DNA of 52,797 nt from Bacillota bacterium (lineage in GTDB: Bacteria > Bacillota > Clostridia > Lachnospirales > Lachnospiraceae). Where the stretch lies: assembly GCA_023386815.1 (NCBI GenBank), contig JAEWIZ010000024.1, positions 1-52,797 on the forward strand. Direction: 5' to 3'. The position numbers and the translations under genes are program-made. The first letter of the stretch is position 1, and the number at the start of each line of letters is the position of its first letter. A model generated the notes under the pieces. That model did no database searches, was not told where the DNA came from, and saw only the letters and a program-made list of their open reading frames with translations. Below, piece after piece: positions 44,509-52,797 of the stretch.

Positions 44509-45936
44509 TCACACAACCTCATCTAATTCTACTAGTGTTTTGTATATTCTCCTATAATTCTCTTCCATATAGACACTTCTGTATTTTGCCATGAGACGCT
44601 GATGGCCGTTCTCTCCCATTTGCTTTATGAGCTCAGGATTGTTTGCCAGCTTTAAAATTGCATTCGTAATTTCTGCAATATTCATAATTGATACAACAAT
44701 TCCCGCATCACCGAAGGAATCATTTTCTCCATAAATTAACCCCTGACAATTTCCAACATTTGTCGCTATACAGGGTTTTTTTGCAGCAAAACCCTCTAAA
44801 ATAGTAAGCGGCTGTCCCTCACTGATGCTGGTAAGGATCATCATATCCATTTTTCCAATATAATCCGTGGTACGAATACTTCCTGTAAACTCTATGTTTT
44901 CTGCATGCATCGCCCTTACCAGTTCACGACAATCCTCAGCATATTCTGGATCCTCATCATCCGGCCCCATAATCCACAGCTTCAACCTGGGCTGCTTCTC
45001 ATGAGCATAATAAAAAGCGTTAATCATGGTCTTTACATCCTTAATCGGTGTGACCCGAAGAATTGCACCAACATTAATATAGGGATCCTGTGGATCCTTC
45101 ATTGGAATTCCTTCAAAATTCTTCGTATTAATACCATTAGGAGTTATGATCGCCTTTTCCGTCGGGCAACCCAATTCTATTTGAAGTGAATGTGCCTGCT
45201 CAAAAAGTGAGGTTACCAGATCTGCAAAGTAATAGGCGCACTTGGACATTTTCCGAAATTGCTCAATCCAAATGGTCTTATAAATACCCTGAACCCATTT
45301 TGCTTTAATGATTTCTTCCTCACGTTCACGGGTATAGATACCATGCTCACTAATTAACAATTTCGCATTTGAGTAAAGAGACAGCGCTTTACTTCCAATA
45401 ATTCCAGCATAACCGGTAGAAACACAGTGGTAAATATCTGCCTTAGGGGGTATGCACTTTAAGGAAAAGAACAAGGGAAGATATATGGAACGCAGAGTCC
45501 ACAGGAAATCCGAAAAGATAATATCGGAAAACCGAAGGGAGTAGTACTCTTTTGTTATTTCCAAAAATTCTGGACTCATTAATATATTGTTAATTGAAAT
45601 ATTCTTTCGGTTAAAAATACGAAACACTGTCATCCAATCGATATTCTCGCCTATGATCAAGCTGCGAAGAGCATCTACTTCTTTTTTCTTTAATCGTACA
45701 CGCTTTCTAACCCTATTCTTTCCGACCCAATCCACATCCTGCAAATATACCTCGTGTATCTCCGTCAGATTGGCCGGCAATTCATATGCAAATTTACCGC
45801 TAATACTACGATCAGATACAATTGTAATAAGACTGAACTGGATATCTGGAAATAGTTTTATAATACTGTGTATCCAGCTGGATACACCACCAACAACGTA
45901 GGGATAACAGCCCTCCGCTATCATACATACTTTCAT
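44509..45936 (-). CDS. pelF: PelF-type glycosyltransferase (GT4)
   Basis: Cytoplasmic GT-B enzyme of 475 aa. The start KVCMIAEGCYPYVVGGVSSWIHSIIK is the PelF signature. The C-terminal donor domain has VGAILRVTPIKDVKTMINAF and the EX7E catalytic motif in TSISEGQPLTILEGFAAKKPCIATNVG. PelF polymerises N-acetylhexosamine units from UDP-sugars in the Pel system. GAGGAGG precedes the ATG, and the gene lies 20 bp after the DUF2194 gene and upstream of pelG. It is the best-supported member of the Pel half of the operon. Confidence 0.9.
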   Translation of the reverse strand: MKVCMIAEGCYPYVVGGVSSWIHSIIKLFPDIQFSLITIVSDRSISGKFAYELPANLTEIHEVYLQDVDWVGKNRVRKRVRLKKKEVDALRSLIIGENIDWMTVFRIFNRKNISINNILMSPEFLEITKEYYSLRFSDIIFSDFLWTLRSIYLPLFFSLKCIPPKADIYHCVSTGYAGIIGSKALSLYSNAKLLISEHGIYTREREEEIIKAKWVQGIYKTIWIEQFRKMSKCAYYFADLVTSLFEQAHSLQIELGCPTEKAIITPNGINTKNFEGIPMKDPQDPYINVGAILRVTPIKDVKTMINAFYYAHEKQPRLKLWIMGPDDEDPEYAEDCRELVRAMHAENIEFTGSIRTTDYIGKMDMMILTSISEGQPLTILEGFAAKKPCIATNVGNCQGLIYGENDSFGDAGIVVSIMNIAEITNAILKLANNPELIKQMGENGHQRLMAKYRSVYMEENYRRIYKTLVELDEVV

Positions 45937-45956
45937 TACCTATCCTCCTCAGTCTC

Positions 45957-47840
45957 TTATTGCGGCGAACTTGGGATTGTCTTATTATTTTTTGGTCTGT
46001 GTAAAACATTATCTTCTAACATATGAATACGTACCTCAGCTTCTGTTGCCTTAATCAAATAAATGGTATTAGAAATCTTCTTTGCTGTTCCATTTTCAAC
46101 ACGTTCAATCGTTCTATTATTCGTAGAAAGGATAAAATAGGCTTCTTCATCAAAATGATCAATATGAATGCTAACATCATTCTGTCCATATTCACAAGTA
46201 TAATCCAAGGCTAGAAAGCGTCTAACTCTCTTCTCCATTTCATAAATTGGAACCATATCTAACATGGAGAAATCCTTAAAATAAGTATCACCCTTTGACC
46301 ACTTTAAACTTAAGTAATTCCATTCATCCGAGTCATCCTTGGGATAAAGAACCCTTCCAATATCCACTTTCACATTACACATGCCCAGAGCATTTTCGAT
46401 AGAGTTCATTTGTATATTGTCCCTGGTCTCATGCTGATAGCCATCAAGATTAAATTTAACAGATAGTACGTCCTCTTTCATAAAGCTTAGCAAATTATCT
46501 CCTTCCTTATAGTCAGACATAATCAAGCTAGTGCTTTTTAAAAGATCACTTTCCATATTACTTTCAATTTCACTGGTATTAAAATCTGCACTGTACAAAG
46601 CAGTAAAATCATAATCTGGTAAATATTCATTAAAAAATTTCTCATTTTCCTCTATCATATCCTTAAGACCAGTTTCCGATACCTGTCCCAAAGAAAGTCC
46701 CATATTGCCTGGAAGTTTCCGAATTTCCCTCAGATAAAATCTGATATAATCATTTTTTGAACCAACACTATCCTGATAATCTAACTGTGGTGCAGCAAAA
46801 AAACTGTAAGAACCTCCGTAATTTTTTAATACCTGAATTATATTCGGCCACAGTAAATCTCTTGCTACTGCCTCTGAAGTTCGGCTGTACATCTGCTGAA
46901 GCGTTCTACTATTCTCATCCGAAAAATATGGATAATCAATGATTGAGATTGTCTGAGCATTTACAATAGGATATACATAAAATTCTCCCAAATGAGCCAT
47001 AAAGCCGGTCAAAACACCTAGCATTGATACTCCGTCAAAAATATCACTGTTTATGACATATACAAAGGAATTCTCTGATGTGGTTCTCCATAATAGAGGA
47101 GGAAGATCCTTGTCTTCAATTGCAAGCTCATCTTGATTCGCTAACATACCAACTGCATAAACCTCATAGCCGGGGGCAAGAGAATAATATGGTATTGTAA
47201 TTTGTGTATCATCCTCGTCTCCGAAATAATCTCCCTTTGTATAGATACGCTCTTTACTAATCATAAAGTCAGAAAATACTTTAATGCCATCCGCTGTCAC
47301 GGTTTCGGCAACTTCCCTCTGAATGCCAAAAAAAGTTGCCAGCCTCTTGCTGGATGATATTACCTGATATCCGGGAAGCCGGGTAAATATCAGAGCCTTT
47401 TCCATAGCTGCATAGGAATATAATAGTTCCGTATCTTCAGTTGTTACATTATAATCTCCAAAAAGTATCACATCATAATCTGCTATGATATCTGCATTCG
47501 GCATTGAGTTATAAACCCGATACATGTATTTGTTATACACACACCACTCAATTAGAATTTGTGCATCCACATCCTCCGGGCTTTCAGATAAAATAGCTAC
47601 GTGTAACTTCTCATCCGGTGAAAAAACCTCTCTGCCCGTACCTGTTGGACCGGAAGTATCAGACAAATTAAGCGATTCCTCTGTTATGGAATTCTTAATA
47701 TCAACGTCTAATTTCTCCTGAGCATGATTATTGGTTGAGGTGTCGGACAAAATATTTGAAGATACACCTGCAAACATAAACATCACAAATACCATCAGCA
47801 TTAATATCAAAATTGTAAAGTAATTTCTAATAGAAACCAT
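45957..47840 (-). CDS. DUF2194 protein in the PelA position
   Basis: Exported or membrane-anchored protein of 627 aa. A strong N-terminal hydrophobic helix (about 6-28) is followed by a Ser/Thr/Asn-rich linker (about 30-70). The large extracytoplasmic region includes DVILFGDYNVTTEDTELLYSYAAMEKALIF and SISIIDYPYFSD-like segments resembling DUF2194. That family has a polysaccharide-deacetylase-like barrel. I could not find the NodB HxxxH or DD motifs, so catalysis is doubtful. Its place between pelE and pelF suggests it replaces the PelA hydrolase/deacetylase. The ribosome site is weak (AAGGGA). Confidence 0.6.
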   Translation of the reverse strand: MVSIRNYFTILILMLMVFVMFMFAGVSSNILSDTSTNNHAQEKLDVDIKNSITEESLNLSDTSGPTGTGREVFSPDEKLHVAILSESPEDVDAQILIEWCVYNKYMYRVYNSMPNADIIADYDVILFGDYNVTTEDTELLYSYAAMEKALIFTRLPGYQVISSSKRLATFFGIQREVAETVTADGIKVFSDFMISKERIYTKGDYFGDEDDTQITIPYYSLAPGYEVYAVGMLANQDELAIEDKDLPPLLWRTTSENSFVYVINSDIFDGVSMLGVLTGFMAHLGEFYVYPIVNAQTISIIDYPYFSDENSRTLQQMYSRTSEAVARDLLWPNIIQVLKNYGGSYSFFAAPQLDYQDSVGSKNDYIRFYLREIRKLPGNMGLSLGQVSETGLKDMIEENEKFFNEYLPDYDFTALYSADFNTSEIESNMESDLLKSTSLIMSDYKEGDNLLSFMKEDVLSVKFNLDGYQHETRDNIQMNSIENALGMCNVKVDIGRVLYPKDDSDEWNYLSLKWSKGDTYFKDFSMLDMVPIYEMEKRVRRFLALDYTCEYGQNDVSIHIDHFDEEAYFILSTNNRTIERVENGTAKKISNTIYLIKATEAEVRIHMLEDNVLHRPKNNKTIPSSPQ

Positions 47841-47877
47841 AGTCCCTTATCTTTCTACAAAAATATATGGAATTCCT

Positions 47878-48798
47878 TTAGCCAAGTCCTTCCTTATATA
47901 GTCGTAACAATCCAATAATTTCTTCATCAACAGTAATATCTGATTCTCTTAACTCATCCAAGCAATCAAAAAAGGCTGTCCTGTTCTGCTGTTCAAAGTA
48001 TAGATGTAAATGGGCTTTGTAAGTATCTAGCATATATGGACGGTACATTCCGGCTCTGGAAACCCATTTATCCGCCATATTATTATCTTGAATAGAGATA
48101 AATAAATCCGTCATCCACAGATAATGTGTTGCTGTCATATACCAGAGATTGTTCGTAAAAAGATTTTCAGCAATATCATTCATGATGTAAATATAAGTTC
48201 TCTGCTCAATATCATTCATAATTTTCATACTCAGAATCTCATGAACATATTCCAAAGTAAGTAAATTCATTTCTACATCCTCTGGATGCTTCTGCATTTG
48301 GTCAATCATATTCTGAGCCGTGGAGCGACACTCCGATAACGCATCCAGGATAATGGATGCCGCATAGTGAGAAGTCTCCGTATCTCTACTATTCATGGCA
48401 ACAGCAATACTAGAGATCGTTTTCTTTGCATTGTTACGTAAGGTATCTAGAAGAAGTCTTCTTAGACTACTTGTATCTGATACTGCCATAGCATCTTGAA
48501 TCGGCACATAATTCATCTCTGTTTCCTGATCCGGAGGCAATATTAGTTTTTCACGATCCTGGTTAAAACTTACATCACTCATATCTACATTTTTCTTCCG
48601 ATTTAAAAAACTGATAAAGTGGCCGATTAGTAGATACACAGTCCCACATAATGGTACAATAAAAATAAACCAGGACAACATAAGTAATGTGCCTTGTTGA
48701 CCCTTTCTTTGAAACAGTGCCATAATAAATACTACAAATGCAAGGAAAGAATTAAGTATTAAAATTATCAGAACAGGCCAAAGTCCGGTTGTATCCAT
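47878..48798 (-). CDS. pelE: PelE-like membrane/TPR protein
   Basis: Protein of 306 aa with two N-terminal membrane helices (about 8-28 and 38-62). A cytoplasmic helical domain (about 105-306) has TPR-like repeats (SHYAASIILDALSECRSTAQNMIDQM; MNLLTLEYVHEILSMKIM; KAHLHLYFEQQNRTAFFDCLDEL). PelE in Pel systems has exactly this layout and links PelD to the PelF/PelG machinery. AAGGAG precedes the ATG. It lies between the PelD-like and DUF2194 genes. The sequence itself is divergent, so the name depends partly on gene order. Confidence 0.72.
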   Translation of the reverse strand: MDTTGLWPVLIILILNSFLAFVVFIMALFQRKGQQGTLLMLSWFIFIVPLCGTVYLLIGHFISFLNRKKNVDMSDVSFNQDREKLILPPDQETEMNYVPIQDAMAVSDTSSLRRLLLDTLRNNAKKTISSIAVAMNSRDTETSHYAASIILDALSECRSTAQNMIDQMQKHPEDVEMNLLTLEYVHEILSMKIMNDIEQRTYIYIMNDIAENLFTNNLWYMTATHYLWMTDLFISIQDNNMADKWVSRAGMYRPYMLDTYKAHLHLYFEQQNRTAFFDCLDELRESDITVDEEIIGLLRLYKEGLG

Positions 48799-48877
48799 AT
48801 TCGCTCTCCTTCTGAACTATTGAGCACATGAATGTATGTTGTATATCCATACATCAATTGCACTAAGCCGTAGTTTA

Positions 48878-51052
48878 TCACTCATTCTCCTTATATGTCC
48901 TAAGGTTTTTCTCCTCAAGACGTTTCCTAACATAGACCGATTCATTTTCATTGGTATTTGTTAAAAGTATCGCCAAATTGCCATCTGACATGGCTCCAAC
49001 ATAATCTGTCCCTCGAAGTAACGGCTTGATTCTACTGCTCAATTCTTTTAGCGGAATTGAATCACTATAGACATAGAACATGCTCAGTTCTGCATAACCT
49101 TTTTCCGTAGCGTTTCTATAAATATTCAACATTTCCTTAAATGCGTCTTCCTGTAAAATCACCGTCTCAGGAATGAAACGACGATAGGCTAATGCATCCA
49201 AATAATCTGCATCTCTCACAACTCCAGAATAAACCAATGCTCCAACTACAGTCAGAAGGTTTGATTGGTATAAGGTCATTTGCTCATAAGGAATAGACCA
49301 CAGCAAAATTACAATTCTCATATTGCTTTTTTCATCATACAAAGCACTTGCCATCATAGGTAATGCACTATCAAGAGTGCGATTAATATAAACCTGCTTG
49401 GCTCTCAATACATCAAATATTGCTTTATAATCATTCATAAAGATCGATTTACCAAGGGAACGCGCCTTTTCACTGGAAGCAGAGGCCAGTCGGCAATAAT
49501 CCGTATTAGAAACCATGTAAATTGAGACATCCTTGGTATCCATAATTTCTGAGAGTGTATCAAGTGCAGCAAATAACACCTCACCGGTTGCAGCTTTGTC
49601 TAACCTTGAAGTAATGTCATAAATACGCCCAACGCTTTCCGTACTGCTGATGATCTTCTCTGCAAAATAATTTTTAATTTTTGTATTACTGGAATTAATC
49701 ACTGTAATATCATGTAATCGTTCCGTTAAGAAGTCGATTTGTTCATTCTTATCTAACTCCATTTCCCGAAACTTGTCCTTTAAATGTCCAACAGTCAGTC
49801 CGACAGCAAATATCTGAGCGATCCAAATATAAGTATTTATATCGATCAATATAGAAAACCCTGAGGCTGTATACATCTGTCGAAAACAATAGCCAACTAC
49901 ACTGAGTAAGGAGGCAAAAATAGCTTGCTGCCTTCCATGTACTATAGCAAATAGCAAAACATATAAAAGGAAAAAATTAATTCCGCCAAAATAATCACTC
50001 CCTACCGAACGGTTATTTAGCATGAAAAATGGAATAAAAAACCCCAGACATTCAAGGAAAGGAAATGCTTTTTTGAATAAGCTAATCATTCGATGTACAT
50101 AACCTTTTCCCTCATAGTTATCATCATTGTGCAAGAAAAGATTCTTATGACTCTTCATATAGGAAATAATCTGAGGAATTATTTCCTGATAGGTGTTTTT
50201 GATATTAAAATGAAATTCCTTACTGAATCTTTCGTTAGATAGAATCAGCCTATGTTTAAGACCTATGGTCTGATCTACAATATCAATCTGCTGGGAATAT
50301 TTATCTTGAATGATTGCAGCAACGGCATCCTCTGTTACTTCTTCCATCGAGGAAATATGATATAGACCATGCTTTCTCTCAGGTGCTTTTATTAAAAGAT
50401 AAAGAGCTTCCGCCGCATCTTTTACATACAAGGCAGAAAGAACCTTCTTTGCATTTACTTTTAGTTGACCGGATACTAATGCCTTTAAGCACATTTCAGA
50501 ATAAATGTCATTACAGGCCTCACGATTGGCAGGTATCCCGTACATACCAGCAACTCTAACAACTGTTACCTCAAGCTGAGTTGTCTGCTCAAAATGCATT
50601 GCCAGGTTCTCACCTTGAGATATTGTCATTCCTTTATAACTATTTGGACTGGCTGGCATATCTTCCTTAATATCAATGACATATTCATCTTCATATACTT
50701 TCTCCGAAGATATATAAACAAAGTGTCTAATTCCTAGCAGCGCAGAACACATGAGCAGATTACTAAGACCAGTGATATAGCTTAAGGACTCCTCTATATC
50801 ATGCTTATCATCCCATTTATAGAGAGGATCATAAGCACCACAAAAAAGTATCGCATCCGGACGACAACTAGCAAGAATCTCCTTTATACTATCACTGTCA
50901 TATTTAAATACATATTGTTCAAACACGTGAGCAGGCTTAATAAGCTTTTTATTACTGATTAACGTATAAATTCGCCAATTCTCTTTGTAAAACTTATGAA
51001 TCATTTCATTGGTAAACGTACCATAACTCCCAACGATCAGGATGCTGCTCAT
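48878..51052 (-). CDS. pelD: PelD-like c-di-GMP receptor fused to an SDR/epimerase-like domain
   Basis: Protein of 724 aa, first gene of the operon. Residues 1-290 are an NAD-dependent epimerase-like domain (GSYGTF at 8-13; FVYISSEKVYE). The YxxxK lysine is not seen near Y139, where SYKGMTISQGE reads T143. Four membrane helices follow (about 315-415), then a coiled coil, a GAF domain (about 470-610) and a C-terminal degenerate GGDEF (about 620-715). R680-G-T-D683 matches the c-di-GMP-binding RxxD I-site. It is followed after five residues by SDGNL in place of GGDEF. So it should bind, not make, c-di-GMP and switch on polymer synthesis, as PelD does. Confidence 0.82.
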   Translation of the reverse strand: MSSILIVGSYGTFTNEMIHKFYKENWRIYTLISNKKLIKPAHVFEQYVFKYDSDSIKEILASCRPDAILFCGAYDPLYKWDDKHDIEESLSYITGLSNLLMCSALLGIRHFVYISSEKVYEDEYVIDIKEDMPASPNSYKGMTISQGENLAMHFEQTTQLEVTVVRVAGMYGIPANREACNDIYSEMCLKALVSGQLKVNAKKVLSALYVKDAAEALYLLIKAPERKHGLYHISSMEEVTEDAVAAIIQDKYSQQIDIVDQTIGLKHRLILSNERFSKEFHFNIKNTYQEIIPQIISYMKSHKNLFLHNDDNYEGKGYVHRMISLFKKAFPFLECLGFFIPFFMLNNRSVGSDYFGGINFFLLYVLLFAIVHGRQQAIFASLLSVVGYCFRQMYTASGFSILIDINTYIWIAQIFAVGLTVGHLKDKFREMELDKNEQIDFLTERLHDITVINSSNTKIKNYFAEKIISSTESVGRIYDITSRLDKAATGEVLFAALDTLSEIMDTKDVSIYMVSNTDYCRLASASSEKARSLGKSIFMNDYKAIFDVLRAKQVYINRTLDSALPMMASALYDEKSNMRIVILLWSIPYEQMTLYQSNLLTVVGALVYSGVVRDADYLDALAYRRFIPETVILQEDAFKEMLNIYRNATEKGYAELSMFYVYSDSIPLKELSSRIKPLLRGTDYVGAMSDGNLAILLTNTNENESVYVRKRLEEKNLRTYKENE

Positions 51053-51118
51053 ATTAGTATTTTCACTCCTATAAATTGATTATTCTTATTTTCATCCTGA
51101 ACCTACTTTTGTATACTC

Positions 51119-51147
51119 ACTATAATATAACCAACATTCAATTTCAA
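51119..51147 (-). promoter_or_regulatory. Promoter of the pel-like operon
   Basis: On the minus strand TTGAAA (51142-51147) and TATAGT (51119-51124) are separated by 17 bp, about 65 bp before the pelD-like start codon. It is probably the main promoter for the thirteen leftward genes, since no internal gap exceeds 80 bp. Confidence 0.55.
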
Positions 51148-51375
51148 GACTAATTCACTATTTTGCCAGACACTTTATAGTATTTTTCTTGTTTTTTCAC
51201 CATATTTACACAGATTTCATCTCAATTATTTTGAAAATAATTATCAATTAATATCATATTGTGTTTTGAAATGTAAAAAAAATAGTTATAACACTAAAAT
51301 TTACTATAATACAAAAGTCCTAGTCTTTCAAGTATATTTTTCCCAATGTATATTTTGGGCTTTTCTTGTCTATTG

Positions 51376-51404
51376 TTGACAAACAATACTTCTTGGTCTA
51401 ATAT
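51376..51404 (+). promoter_or_regulatory. Promoter of the DivIVA-like gene
   Basis: A consensus TTGACA (51376-51381) and TAATAT (51399-51404) are 17 bp apart. The predicted 5' leader of about 65 nt contains the short palindrome CGTAGCTACG and ends in the ribosome site ACGGAGGG. Confidence 0.65.
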
Positions 51405-51475
51405 AAATAGAAGAAACAACGACGTAGCTACGGGGAATGCGTAGTATATTATAACGTAACGGAGGGATTGATGTT

Positions 51476-52624
51476 ATGAAAAAAGGTTTTTTTGGCTATA
51501 ACGTTTCCGAGGTTGATGTAATGCTTAACACTCTTCGTGAAGAAAACGAAAGTCTAAATGCTACTATTACAACACTTAAAACACAAATTAAAAATAATGA
51601 GACTGGCGGTGCTAAGGCTAACCTTTTAGAAGCTGATCTAAAAAACCGCGAAGAAAGCATCAAAAAGCTGAGCGAAGAAAACAATGAGCTCAAACATCAA
51701 GTTTCTTCCCTTACCGCTGAAAATAGTGTTTTAACTGATCAGAATGCAGAGTTAATGAAGAAAATCGAAGAGCTGCAGGAAGAAAAAGAGAATTTAAAGA
51801 TACAGATATTCGGGCTTCAGGAGCAAGTTACAGATCTAAAGGAAGAATCCAATAAAGTAGACACCTCCTTTTTAGAGTCTTTGCAAGCCCAATTAGAGTC
51901 TGAAAAAGAATATAGAACTGTTTTAGAACAAGCCTTGAACAGTAAGACGGAAGAATTAACAGCCGCTACTCTTGATTTGGAAGAGGCCAGGACAAGCTAT
52001 GAATCGCTTACTAATGAATTCGATAAAGAAAAATCTCAAGAAATGATCAAAGAATTAGAACTGGCTCAATTAGAAATCAGTCAGTTAAAAGACGAGCTTG
52101 CAATTACAAAGCTTTCTATTGATGAACAGGCCAAAATGAAAGTTCTTGAAAAGAAACAGGAAGCAAATCTTAATTTAGCATCTGAGATCTCTTTCCGAGC
52201 TTATTATGATATGTCCAAGCTGCGCAATGAAGTTGTTGAATACATGCAGGAACAAATGAAAGAATATTATCAGTCTGTCAATGAAAATAGTGTTAAGATG
52301 CGCGCTGCCATTGAACAGCGACAGGCGGAATATAACCAGATGGTTCGTGATTTCTATGCAAAGGCTTCTGACTTCCGCGTTAGCTTGTCTAGCATGGAAG
52401 ATAAGTATAACGATATGGCTGATTATAGCATGAACATTGATAAGCTATCCAATCGCATGAATGAGATCATGAATAATTTCATTGATGAATCCAACTCCTG
52501 CCTCAAGAAAAGAGAAAGTGAAACGACTTCTGATGAAGAGTTCCATATTAAGGAGAAAACTCCTATTAATGCTGTTGAAAAATCAAATAACAAACCTCTT
52601 GTATTTAAAGTATCTGGACAATAA
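51476..52624 (+). CDS. DivIVA-like long coiled-coil protein
   Basis: Cytoplasmic protein of 382 aa. The N-terminus KKGFFGYNVSEVDVMLNTLREENESL matches the DivIVA/GpsB lipid-binding start (F-x-G-Y-x-x-x-E-V-D). Residues 20-240 are an almost unbroken heptad coiled coil rich in Glu, Lys, Leu and Gln. A second helical region (about 240-345) and a polar tail follow. Proteins of this type mark curved membranes or septa and recruit wall or surface machinery. GGAGGG before the ATG and a consensus promoter suggest high expression. It diverges from the polysaccharide operon. A link in function is possible but not shown. Confidence 0.78.
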   Translation: MKKGFFGYNVSEVDVMLNTLREENESLNATITTLKTQIKNNETGGAKANLLEADLKNREESIKKLSEENNELKHQVSSLTAENSVLTDQNAELMKKIEELQEEKENLKIQIFGLQEQVTDLKEESNKVDTSFLESLQAQLESEKEYRTVLEQALNSKTEELTAATLDLEEARTSYESLTNEFDKEKSQEMIKELELAQLEISQLKDELAITKLSIDEQAKMKVLEKKQEANLNLASEISFRAYYDMSKLRNEVVEYMQEQMKEYYQSVNENSVKMRAAIEQRQAEYNQMVRDFYAKASDFRVSLSSMEDKYNDMADYSMNIDKLSNRMNEIMNNFIDESNSCLKKRESETTSDEEFHIKEKTPINAVEKSNNKPLVFKVSGQ

Positions 52625-52678
52625 AATAAACATTACTGTAGGATGAGACCTCAGTGGATTCACAGATTATGAATCATG

Positions 52679-52797
52679 ACCACCGGCTAAGCCGGTGGTT
52701 TGCTTTGCCCCTATAAGGGGCTTTTACCTGCCTGCGCCCGGAAGGCGCCTGAAGGATTTACCAACCGCACTTCTCTCTCAGGCTAGCCCTAAAGGGC
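52679..52797. mobile_element. Hairpin-rich end resembling an IS200/IS605-family element (partial)
   Basis: Four hairpins follow each other in 119 nt of GC-rich sequence: ACCACCGGC/GCCGGTGGT (52679-52699), GCCCC/GGGGC (52707-52721), GCGCC/GGCGC (52734-52748) and GCCC/GGGC (52786-52797). Subterminal hairpins of this kind, including the CACCGGC..GCCGGTG type, are usual at ends of IS200/IS605 single-strand transposons. No transposase is in the window, so the call rests on structure and composition. A bare REP-like repeat or a structured RNA is an alternative. Confidence 0.45.

Larger units (their letters stand above)
51053..51475. other. 423-bp divergent spacer between pelD and the DivIVA-like gene
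   Basis: No gene is seen. It is very AT-rich. Besides the two promoters (51119-51147 and 51376-51404), the leader of the DivIVA-like gene contains CGTAGCTACG and nearby TACG/CGTA repeats (51423-51440). I looked for a c-di-GMP riboswitch and found none. Confidence 0.5.

Noticed and set aside
44905..45189. Plus-strand open frame within pelF
   Set aside because: Antisense to the conserved PelF donor-sugar domain; no ribosome site or homology recognised.
51053..51475. Possible c-di-GMP riboswitch upstream of the pel-like operon
   Set aside because: No GEMM-type conserved blocks were found on either strand. Control by c-di-GMP is better explained by the PelD I-site.

Overview
The window is low-GC, densely packed Firmicutes DNA. 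Gene content points to a Lachnospiraceae-type clostridium (Clostridium cluster XIVa). The signs are AGGAGG ribosome sites, YesM/YesN two-component control of a Lpl-type sugar transporter, bacitracin-type ABC/two-component modules, and a DUF5716/DUF5717 locus. No tRNA, rRNA or CRISPR array was seen.

Left part (1-7.2 kb): a carbohydrate-uptake locus. Two Lpl-type ABC permeases run leftward. A YesN/YesM regulatory pair and a cytoplasmic GH29 alpha-L-fucosidase run rightward. No substrate-binding protein is present, because the 5' end of a group II intron lies directly after the lplC-like stop codon and continues off the window. At 7.3-11 kb is a response regulator / ABC / histidine kinase module of the peptide-antibiotic defence type. 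At 11.3-12.7 kb a PadR regulator and a NapH-like Fe-S membrane protein sit behind a tandem palindromic operator.

Middle (13-32 kb): a four-gene leftward block encodes a giant TPR-like DUF5717 protein, an Hsp70/actin-fold DUF5716 protein, a small TPR protein and a coiled-coil membrane protein. It is followed by a PLP aminotransferase/decarboxylase. Next comes a non-coding stretch with five ~39-bp tandem repeats and a 159-bp element with terminal inverted repeats. Two regulated export modules follow: TetR with an ABC ATPase and two paralogous permeases, and MarR with a heterodimeric ABC exporter. An ABC-F ATPase closes this part.

Right part (32.3-51.1 kb): thirteen leftward genes with gaps of at most 80 bp form one apparent exopolysaccharide operon. 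Its first five genes look like a Gram-positive Pel system: a PelD-like c-di-GMP receptor fused to an SDR/epimerase-like domain, PelE-like, a DUF2194 protein in the PelA position, PelF and PelG. The eight distal genes encode a second surface-glycan set: DUF2304, GT4, GT2, a DUF4874/DUF4832 protein, a GT2 fused to BspA-type leucine-rich repeats, a Wzx-like flippase, a GT-C-like membrane protein and GT8. The PelD-like protein keeps an RxxD I-site (R680-D683) next to a ruined GGDEF motif (SDGNL), so c-di-GMP probably controls polymer output. A divergent DivIVA-like coiled-coil gene follows. The window ends in a GC-rich hairpin cluster resembling an IS200/IS605-family end.

The most interesting items are the Pel/second-glycan hybrid operon with its PelD-epimerase and GT2-LRR fusions, the DUF5716/5717 module, and the 159-bp structured element. 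Family names come from recognising the sequences by eye; no database search was run.
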